Part shown: positions 1 through 4,619 of the stretch, piece after piece
Layout: the number at the start of each line of letters is the position of its first letter
Numbering within the stretch: the stretch's first letter is position 1
Assembly: GCA_003233295.1 (NCBI GenBank)
Contig: QILJ01000018.1
Location: 1 to 11,463 of the forward strand
Source: Ignavibacteria bacterium
Lineage (GTDB): Bacteria > Bacteroidota > Ignavibacteria > Ignavibacteriales > Melioribacteraceae
Reading direction: 5' to 3'
DNA: 11,463 bases
Position numbers and translations under genes: made by a program
Notes under the pieces: model-generated
Told to the model about the DNA's origin: nothing
The model's database searches: none
The model's input: the letters and a program-made list of their open reading frames with translations, nothing else

Positions 1-107
1 ACTTCGCTGGATTTTTTGTCAACGGTCTTGCCATTATTTCCGCTGATAATGGTTGCATTAGTTAATAACAATAAAGTTATTATAAATTTGAATTTACGAC
101 TTTTCAT
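1..107 (-). CDS. 5' end of a secreted protein of unknown function (partial)
   Basis: Read on the minus strand, an ATG at 107-105 opens a frame that stays open to the window edge (35 codons). It begins MKSRKFKFIITLLLLTNAT and continues IISGNNGKTVDKKSSE. This is a classic signal peptide: a lysine/arginine-rich start, a hydrophobic core, then a polar mature region. An AGGA-like Shine-Dalgarno lies just upstream. An overlapping ATG at 114 hits a stop after six codons, so 107 is the better start. Only the export signal is visible, so the function cannot be told. The gene is transcribed away from the tRNA cluster. Confidence 0.6.
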   Translation of the reverse strand, partial: MKSRKFKFIITLLLLTNATIISGNNGKTVDKKSSE

Positions 108-140
108 TAAACATCCTATTTATAAAAAACAAAATTGAAC

Positions 141-162
141 CTCCCCGCTGCAAGCGGCGGAG
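141..162 (-). terminator. GC-rich hairpin, possible minus-strand terminator or dispersed palindrome
   Basis: CTCC-CCGCT-GCA-AGCGG-C-GGAG folds into a 9-bp stem with one bulged C, in otherwise AT-rich DNA. On the minus strand it lies directly after a TGA (168-166) and is followed by a T-rich tract (TTTTGTTTTTTAT at about 123-135), as expected of an intrinsic terminator. However, the next minus-strand gene starts only 34 bases further on, so it could equally be an attenuator-like leader structure or a dispersed palindromic repeat. Confidence 0.4.
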
Positions 163-397
163 AATTCATCCCTTGTCCGTCTTTGGCTGATTAAAAGCAG
201 TTATAGAATATTCTCTTTCGGCAATATCAGTAATTGCTATTTCTACCTCTAATATGTATTTACTAAGATTTAAGATAAGAAGTATAGTTCAATTGGTCAA
301 ACCATAAAAAGGGCGTTTTGATCTGTATCACAGTGTGTTTAGTATAATATTTTGCCACTTAAAATGTTGATATGCCAAAAAATATGTTTTATAGATG

Positions 398-428
398 TTG
401 TTTGAAATAAAAAACAATATTATATTTG
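398..428 (+). promoter_or_regulatory. Bacteroidetes-type promoter for the tRNA cluster
   Basis: TATATTTG at 421-428 matches the TAnnTTTG -7 element of the Bacteroidetes housekeeping sigma factor. A TTG at 398-400 lies 20 bases upstream, in the -33 position. Transcription would start near 435, about 25 bases before tRNA-Gly. The positional match supports the call; the motif alone can arise by chance in AT-rich DNA. Confidence 0.45.
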
Positions 429-459
429 TTATTCAAATTTGTTCTAACTTTGATGAAAC

Positions 460-532
460 GCGGGAGTAGCTCAGTTGGTAGAGCACTACCTTGCCAAGGT
501 AGCTGTCGCGGGTTCGAGTCCCGTCTCCCGCT
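460..532 (+). tRNA. tRNA-Gly (anticodon GCC)
   Basis: Full cloverleaf of 73 bases. The acceptor stem GCGGGAG/CTCCCGC (460-466/525-531) is perfectly paired. The D arm is GCTC/GAGC. The anticodon stem CTACC/GGTAG encloses the loop TTGCCAA with anticodon GCC at 493-495. The T arm has the TTCGAGT loop. The discriminator base is T532 and no CCA is encoded. It decodes GGC and GGT. Confidence 0.97.
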
Positions 533-536
533 CTAG

Positions 537-561
537 TAAAATCCACTCGATGTGGATTTTA
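537..561 (+). terminator. Hairpin between the two tRNA genes, terminator-like
   Basis: TAAAATCCAC (537-546) pairs perfectly with GTGGATTTTA (552-561) around a 5-base loop, giving a 10-bp stem with T-rich sequence on its 3' side. It starts four bases after tRNA-Gly and could end that transcript. Alternatively it could be a processing structure in a joint tRNA-Gly/tRNA-Cys precursor, since the second tRNA begins only 25 bases further on. Confidence 0.5.
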
Positions 562-586
562 TTCTTTATGGTTATTTATTATACAG

Positions 587-660
587 GGCGACGTGGCCAA
601 GTGGTTTAAGGCGAAGGTCTGCAAAACCTTTATTCGTCGGTTCGAATCCGACCGTCGCCT
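587..660 (+). tRNA. tRNA-Cys (anticodon GCA)
   Basis: Cloverleaf of 74 bases. The acceptor stem GGCGACG/CGTCGCC (587-593/653-659) is perfectly paired. The anticodon stem AAGGT/ACCTT encloses the loop CTGCAAA with anticodon GCA at 621-623. The T loop is TTCGAAT. U73 (T660), the identity base of tRNA-Cys, is present, and no CCA is encoded. Confidence 0.97.
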
Positions 661-789
661 CAAAAAGTTTTATTATTACCTATAATCGCCATCTTTTATT
701 TTAAATCCTCGATGAATATCCCCCTCATTTCAAAATAAATTACCCTATATTTTTAGTAACTTTCAATTCTAAAAAATTTTATTACCGCT

Positions 790-1674
790 ATGCTCTATTT
801 ACTAATCGTTTCCTTGATCTGGGCTTTTTCGTTCGGACTGATAAAGGGGAATCTCGTTTCACTGGATTCCAACTTTGTAGCGTTCGTGCGTCTGCTGATT
901 TCATTTTTAGTATTTATCCCTTTCCTGAAAATAAAGGAGCTTAAGCAAGAATATATTTGGAAATTTTTATTGATCGGTTCAGTGCAGTACGGCATTATGT
1001 ATGCAGCGTACATATATGCATTCCAATTTCTTGATGCTTACGAAGTTGTGCTTTTCACTATCTTCACACCGATCTATGTAAATGTGATAAACGATCTCCT
1101 TGCTAAAAAATTTCACGGAGGATATTTTACTACGGCGCTGCTGGCTGTAATAGGAACGGGAATAATTCTGAATGATGAAATTTCATCGAGTAATGTTTTA
1201 ACCGGATTTGTGCTGATACAAGTTTCTAACCTGGCATTTGCATTCGGACAGGTTTACTATAAAAGAGTGATGAAAAATATTAGCGATATTAAGGATTGGA
1301 ATATATTTGCCCTCCTTTATTTGGGAGCCATGTCAGTCACATTTATTTTTTCTATATTCACTACGGATTTCACAAATATAAATATTTCTTCAACACAGGT
1401 ATTCACATTATTATATCTCGGAGCAATTGCTTCCGGATTGGGATTCTTCCTCTGGAATTACGGAGTAAGAAAAACCAACATTGGTACTGCAGCAATTTTT
1501 AACGATCTTAAAATTCCGCTCGGCATACTTGTCTCCGTTTTATTCTTCGGAGATAGTGTAAAAATTCAGAATTTAGTGGTCGGGGGCTTGATTGTTACCG
1601 CAGCATTGGTTATTAATGAGTATCGATTTAATAAGAGTCTTTATACACAAACTACGAAAGAGAGAAGTAAATGA
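790..1674 (+). CDS. EamA/DMT-family membrane transporter
   Basis: This 294-residue protein consists almost wholly of hydrophobic segments, compatible with the ten helices of two tandem EamA repeats (roughly residues 1-127 and 135-277). The first helix carries the family-like LIWAFSFGLIKG. The second repeat ends with the usual small-residue helices and a P-containing segment (LKIPLGILVSVLFFGD), where many relatives have a Glu rather than Asp. Such proteins export or import small metabolites such as amino acids; the substrate cannot be read from sequence. The length is normal for the family. No clear Shine-Dalgarno precedes the ATG, as is common in Bacteroidetes-type genomes. The stop overlaps the next start (ATGA), so the two genes are cotranscribed. 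Confidence 0.88.
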   Translation: MLYLLIVSLIWAFSFGLIKGNLVSLDSNFVAFVRLLISFLVFIPFLKIKELKQEYIWKFLLIGSVQYGIMYAAYIYAFQFLDAYEVVLFTIFTPIYVNVINDLLAKKFHGGYFTTALLAVIGTGIILNDEISSSNVLTGFVLIQVSNLAFAFGQVYYKRVMKNISDIKDWNIFALLYLGAMSVTFIFSIFTTDFTNINISSTQVFTLLYLGAIASGLGFFLWNYGVRKTNIGTAAIFNDLKIPLGILVSVLFFGDSVKIQNLVVGGLIVTAALVINEYRFNKSLYTQTTKERSK

Positions 1675-2621
1675 TCAACAAGGACAAAACCGCTTTCAAG
1701 TTCTTTATACTGGGCGGATTAACAACACTAACACTGGTAATAATTTTTAGTTTCACTTCGATGAATAAATCTGCAATTGCAGACGACTCGCAGGAATTCC
1801 CACAAAATTATAAGGTCGTCGTTCCATATATTCCTGATGAATTGGAATTTGCCGGAGAGAGAGTGCCATTAGAAAATTTTGATGTGAGGGAAAGGATTCA
1901 ACGGGAATTTATTGTTAGCACATATTACCACTCTGCTACAATTCTGTATTTGCAGCGAGCAAATAGATGGTTCCCGATCATTGAGGATATTTTAGATGAT
2001 TACGATGTGCCAGATGATTTTAAATATTTTGCGTTAGTTGAAAGCGGTCTGGAAAATTTGACTTCCCCCATGAATGCAGTCGGTTACTGGCAGCTGCTAA
2101 AAGATACGGGGAAAAAATACGGACTCACGATAAACAGTGAAGTTGACGAACGATACAATATGGAAAAGGCAACTGAAGCGGCATGTAAATATCTTCTGGA
2201 TTCATATGAAAGATACAGAAGCTGGACTTTAGCGGCGGCATCTTATAACATGGGGAAAAACGGGGTTTCCAATCAGCTTGAAAGGCAGAAAGCAACTAAT
2301 TATTATAACCTAGTTTTGAACGGAGAGACTACGCGATATATTCCCAGAGTTGTTGCATTAAAATATATTTTTCAAAATCTAAAACTTTACGGGTTTGATA
2401 TTGCTGAGGATGAATTGTACCCTCCTTACGAAACTTATTCTGTAGATGTTGATTCTTCAGTCACTCATTGGGCAGACTTTGCGGCAAGCTATGGAATAAA
2501 TTATAAAACGCTTAAGCTTTTTAATCCTTGGCTTAGAGAAAATAAATTGACGAATAAATCGAAGAAAGTTTACTCGATCAAATTACCTATAAAAGGAACG
2601 ATAAAAATTATACCGGATTAA
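1671..2621 (+). CDS. Membrane-anchored or exported lytic murein transglycosylase (SLT/MltD-like)
   Basis: This enzyme cleaves the MurNAc-GlcNAc bond of peptidoglycan with formation of 1,6-anhydro-MurNAc, and acts in the periplasm. The N-terminus has a hydrophobic segment at about residues 10-29, either a signal peptide or an anchor. The SLT domain spans roughly 95-235 and shows the family motifs in order: ALVESGLE with the catalytic Glu124, a VGYWQLLKDTGKKYGL block (137-152), VDERYN (158-163), and AAASYNMG (188-195). The C-terminal part (about 255-316) resembles a LysM-like or degenerate wall-binding region, as in MltD, but this is less sure. Start: ATG at 1671 overlaps the transporter stop by 4 bases, with GAGAG just upstream, so translation is probably coupled. 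Role in the operon with a transporter is not evident. Confidence 0.87.
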   Translation: MINKDKTAFKFFILGGLTTLTLVIIFSFTSMNKSAIADDSQEFPQNYKVVVPYIPDELEFAGERVPLENFDVRERIQREFIVSTYYHSATILYLQRANRWFPIIEDILDDYDVPDDFKYFALVESGLENLTSPMNAVGYWQLLKDTGKKYGLTINSEVDERYNMEKATEAACKYLLDSYERYRSWTLAAASYNMGKNGVSNQLERQKATNYYNLVLNGETTRYIPRVVALKYIFQNLKLYGFDIAEDELYPPYETYSVDVDSSVTHWADFAASYGINYKTLKLFNPWLRENKLTNKSKKVYSIKLPIKGTIKIIPD

Positions 2622-2636
2622 ATTTGGTAGTATAAA

Positions 2637-3101
2637 TTGATTATTAGAATCATCATATTGATAATATTGTTTACTACTCTGGTTTGCGCACAGAAGGAGA
2701 CAACTCAACCTGCAACTAATGATTCTTTAAATACCTTAAGCGGTGAGTTGATAAAATCTAATATAATTAGAAGGGATTGGAGGATATTCAACTATCCCTT
2801 CACGACTAATTCAACTTTCGGATATTATAGCGGATCACTTTACTCTTCGCCATTCAGCGCAATGAATTATCCCTTTCAAAATTATACTGCAAGTAAAGAG
2901 GAAATGTTAGCTCAGTTCCGTTCGCTGCAGAATTGGAGTGTAAAGAAAAGATATAGCGTATTTACTGAATATCTTGGATATGCTCAATTTCTTGGAGCAG
3001 TTGGATTATTGGGTGTTCACATATCCCAATGGTCTAATTTAAAAAATATGCCCTCTTCTCAACAGCAATCTAAACCATTTAATAAATACGATTTTAAATA
3101 G
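2637..3101 (+). CDS. Small exported protein of unknown function
   Basis: I do not recognise this 154-residue protein. It begins with a strong signal peptide (MIIRIIILIILFTTLVCAQ), probably cut after VCA; the Cys does not sit in a good lipobox. The mature part is rich in Tyr, Phe, Ser and Asn (about 50-85), followed by a charged stretch and a hydrophobic segment (about 113-129). The start is a TTG with no obvious Shine-Dalgarno; the signal peptide right behind it is the argument for this start. It follows the transglycosylase stop by 15 bases, so it is likely the third gene of that operon. Its TAG lies at the left border of the IS256 relic, so the C-terminus may have been altered by the insertion. 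Confidence 0.65.
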   Translation: MIIRIIILIILFTTLVCAQKETTQPATNDSLNTLSGELIKSNIIRRDWRIFNYPFTTNSTFGYYSGSLYSSPFSAMNYPFQNYTASKEEMLAQFRSLQNWSVKKRYSVFTEYLGYAQFLGAVGLLGVHISQWSNLKNMPSSQQQSKPFNKYDFK

Positions 3102-3107
3102 CGGTAG

Positions 3108-3130
3108 TGTAGAAAGTTTTGTGTAAATGA
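3108..3130 (+). repeat. Left terminal inverted repeat of the IS256 relic
   Basis: TGTAGAAAGTTTTGTGTAAATGA aligns, with one gap and a few mismatches, with the reverse complement of 3813-3834. The shared parts are TGTA at the outer end, TTTTG in the middle and TGTAAATGA at the inner end. Confidence 0.6.
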
Positions 3131-3147
3131 TGAAAAATTTATGAAAC

Positions 3148-3180
3148 GGAGTTAGGGTCCCGCTGTGCGGGATAAACTCC
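3148..3180. repeat. Nested hairpin inside the left end of the IS256 relic
   Basis: Two stacked stems: an outer GGAGTT/AACTCC (3148-3153/3175-3180) and an inner, perfect TCCCGC/GCGGGA (3158-3163/3167-3172) with a TGT loop. It lies between the left inverted repeat and the transposase relic, where a structure shielding the transposase start from read-through would sit. It shares CTCCACC at its 3' side and the general build with the hairpin at 4308-4343. It has no T-run, so it is not a standard intrinsic terminator. Confidence 0.6.
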
Positions 3181-3240
3181 ACCGACCGTAGCTTCATAGA
3201 TTTTATTAAAAAAATTATTAACTTATTTATCAATCACTTA

Positions 3241-3804
3241 CAGAAGGAACTTTTTATAAAATTATCAGAAGAAGCAAACGCACAATTAGTCAACGATTTA
3301 GAGAATGCTAAATCTTACGAAGAATTAATGGGCAAGGATGGAGCAATTAAAAAGATACTAAAGACCTCTCTTGAAAATATGTTAGATACCGAGTTATCAG
3401 AACATCTCGGTTATGAGAGATATTAAGCCAGTTTACAAGGACTTAATCGAAGAAGCCGGTCTTTTACTCTTGATCAATTAGAAGAAAAATGGGGTAATAA
3501 ATATCCTTATCCTATCAACTCATGGCGAAATAATTGGAATAACTTAGCAGTATTTTTCAAATATCCAGAGCAAATAAGAAGAGTAATTTACACAACAAAT
3601 GCAGTAGAAAACTTACTTCGTCAGTTTAGAAAAGTTACTAAAAACAGAGCTTTATTTCCAAACGATGACGCTTTAACAAAAATGTTTTATCTTGCTTATA
3701 GGGACATATCTAAAAAACGGACAATGCTTATGAGAGATTGGACTTTTATTTTTTCTCAGTTTTCCATTATATTTGACAAACGTCTAAAGCCGTTTATTAA
3801 ATAA
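3241..3804 (+). pseudogene. IS256-family (mutator-type) transposase relic
   Basis: Two conserved ends of an IS256-type transposase are joined with the middle missing. The N-terminal part (about 3247-3423) reads ELFIKLSEEANAQL... and ends SEHLGYERY, the usual pre-catalytic region. The C-terminal part (from about 3430 to 3804) contains VYKDLIEEAG, LEEKWGNKYPYPINSW, FFKYPEQIRRVIYTTNAVE and LRQFRKVTKNRALFPNDDAL, all family signatures, including the conserved Glu of TTNAVE. The junction carries a TAA at 3424-3426. VYKDLIEEAG lies in a different frame from LDQLEEKW, so at least one frameshift is also present. The region with the first two catalytic Asp residues is gone. No start codon is left in frame upstream. 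Length is about 190 codons against about 400 normally. Confidence 0.85.
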
Positions 3805-3812
3805 TGATTTAT

Positions 3813-3834
3813 TCATTTACAAAAATAATTTACA
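3813..3834 (-). repeat. Right terminal inverted repeat of the IS256 relic
   Basis: Reverse complement TGTAAATTATTTTTGTAAATGA matches the left repeat at 3108-3130. It lies 8 bases after the transposase stop codon, the expected place for the right end. Confidence 0.6.
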
Positions 3835-3841
3835 GCCTCTT

Positions 3842-4164
3842 TTATTTACATTGATAATCTGCTTCTACTTTCCAATCTGTGGCATGTATCCTCAACTTTT
3901 TGCGCTTTTTAGGAGTGACTAAATAATTTAGCTTTAGGCATGTATAGCAATTTTCCAGTTTCCTTTAATAGAATATTCCAGATTTGCCCAAAGTACTCTA
4001 TCTATCATCTAATCTATTGCTTCGCATTCCCGCGATACCATTCACCTATGCTTAGAACTGATTCAGATAGGATTCTCATGATAAAAATTTTGATTATTGA
4101 CTTGAATATCATATGGCTTAGACCCATTTAAGGTTACCTCAAGTACACCACGGAAATTCTTCAT
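3842..4164 (-). pseudogene. Possible frameshifted minus-strand gene remnant, family unknown
   Basis: On the minus strand, ATG at 4164-4162 opens a 33-codon frame starting MKNFRGVLEVTLNGSKPYD and ending YHENPI, then TGA. Open, protein-like pieces continue in shifted frames: LSESVLSIGEWYRGNAKQ, then RVLWANLEYSIKGNWKIAIH, and last TPKKRKKLRIHATDWKVEAD up to a TAA at 3844-3842. A tandem ATAG duplication near 3997-4004 would explain one of the shifts. Joined, the pieces give a protein of about 105 residues. I do not recognise the family. Three or more disruptions in about 320 bases make this a weak call; short open pieces also occur by chance. The remnant begins right beside the IS relic. Confidence 0.3.
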
Positions 4165-4491
4165 TTTTTTTATTTGCCATAAATCCCTTAAAAAAAAGTT
4201 TTTGAGATTGAACTAATGAACACGTTCTAAAAATGTAAAAACCGTCATTACAAGGTGTTTTTTACAGAAGTAATCTATTGAATTTGCGATAAATTATAAA
4301 GATTGTTGCAGAGGGAGCACTTCGTGACTTAGCTCCACCCTGCTCAAAGGGTAAACATGCAATAACATTCATTAATTATTGCTTTTAGGGCGGTCTCAAC
4401 TAATTCTAATAGTTTTTTGTTGAATTTTCAAAATATTGAAAATAACGTAAAATCAAAAGAATTATAACGTATCAAAACATACTATTAGCAA
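4165..4491. other. Non-coding AT-rich region upstream of the receptor operon
   Basis: No gene is visible on either strand. It contains three potential hairpins: 4235-4265 (GTAAAAACC against GGTGTTTTTTAC, with a bulge), 4308-4343 (listed separately) and 4359-4382 (GCAATAA/TTATTGC, followed by TTTT). These may be decayed element ends or weak terminators separating the dead zone from the regulated operon. Confidence 0.5.
4308..4343. repeat. Hairpin resembling the one in the IS256 relic
   Basis: GCAG...GGAG-CAC-TTC-GTG-...-CTCC...CTGC folds into nested stems (4308-4311/4340-4343, 4314-4317/4333-4336, 4318-4320/4324-4326). Its reverse complement contains GGTGGAGCTAAG; that of 3148-3180 contains GGTGGAGTTTAT. 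The two share the GGTGGAGYTWA start and the palindromic layout, though not the inner stem. No T-run follows. Confidence 0.45.
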
Positions 4492-4553
4492 CTTAACAGA
4501 TTCTTAACATTAGCTTAACATATAAATAATATTGAGTTAATACTGTTTTAACA
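4492..4553 (+). promoter_or_regulatory. Pho-box-like operator: direct repeats with an 11-bp period
   Basis: CTTAACA occurs at 4492-4498, 4503-4509 and 4514-4520, each start exactly 11 bases after the last. In the same phase follow AATAATA (4525, poor match), GTTAATA (4536-4542) and TTTAACA (4547-4553). Direct repeats of 6-7 bases with an 11-bp period are the signature of PhoB/OmpR-family response regulators; TTAACA-like repeats are known for Bacillus PhoP, and CTTAACCT-like repeats for cyanobacterial Pho boxes. The last repeat ends 9 bases before a TAnnTTTG element, where a PhoB-like activator would replace the -33 contact. The identity of the regulator is inferred. Confidence 0.6.
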
Positions 4554-4562
4554 TTGAGCACT

Positions 4563-4570
4563 TAAATTTG
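4563..4570 (+). promoter_or_regulatory. -7 promoter element of the receptor operon
   Basis: TAAATTTG matches TAnnTTTG exactly. No good -33 TTG lies about 20 bases upstream; the phased repeats occupy that place, as at activator-dependent promoters. Transcription would start near 4577, giving a leader of about 43 bases. Confidence 0.45.
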
Positions 4571-4619
4571 GAGTAAACATTTTTACTAACTATCTAACAA
4601 TCTTTGGAAGGAGAGTCAG

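Larger units (their letters stand above)
108..459. other. Gene-poor intergenic region upstream of the tRNA pair
   Basis: This 352-base stretch has no convincing gene. It contains a GC-rich hairpin at 141-162 and a promoter-like pair at 398-428. On the minus strand, 166-288 is an open stretch of 40 codons with no ATG, ending NQPKTDKG and a TGA just before the hairpin. It may be the tail of a decayed gene but is too short to call. A TATAAT hexamer occurs at 343-348, without a well-spaced -35 element. Confidence 0.5.
3104..3837 (+). mobile_element. Degenerate, internally deleted IS256-family insertion sequence
   Basis: An inner transposase relic is bracketed by imperfect terminal inverted repeats (about 3108-3130 and 3813-3834). 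The outer ends (GGTAGTGTA on the left; GGCTGTAAA as the reverse complement of the right end) resemble the GGCTGT-type ends common in this family, so the borders are approximate. At about 0.73 kb it is roughly half of a complete IS256-type element (usually about 1.3-1.5 kb), and the missing part is the transposase core. No clear 8-9 bp target duplication is visible: the flanks are both T/A-rich but do not match. The element cannot encode an active transposase. Confidence 0.75.

Noticed and set aside
343..348. TATAAT as a sigma70-type -10 box
   Set aside because: The nearest -35-like sequence (TTGATC, 318-323) is 19 bases away and weak, and nothing starts a suitable distance downstream; the TATATTTG site at 421 fits the tRNA start better.
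3091..3850. Target-site duplication of the IS256 relic
   Set aside because: Left flank TTTTAAATA and right flank TTTTATTTA are both T/A-rich but differ at several positions, so no true duplication can be claimed.
3940..4131. 63-codon plus-strand ATG frame in the region before the receptor operon
   Set aside because: No Shine-Dalgarno, a composition not like a known protein, and it lies opposite the better-looking minus-strand fragments. Treated as chance.
4359..4382. Hairpin GCAATAA/TTATTGC followed by TTTT as a terminator
   Set aside because: The stem has only 7 AT-rich pairs with a 10-base loop, and no gene lies upstream to terminate. Too weak to list by itself.
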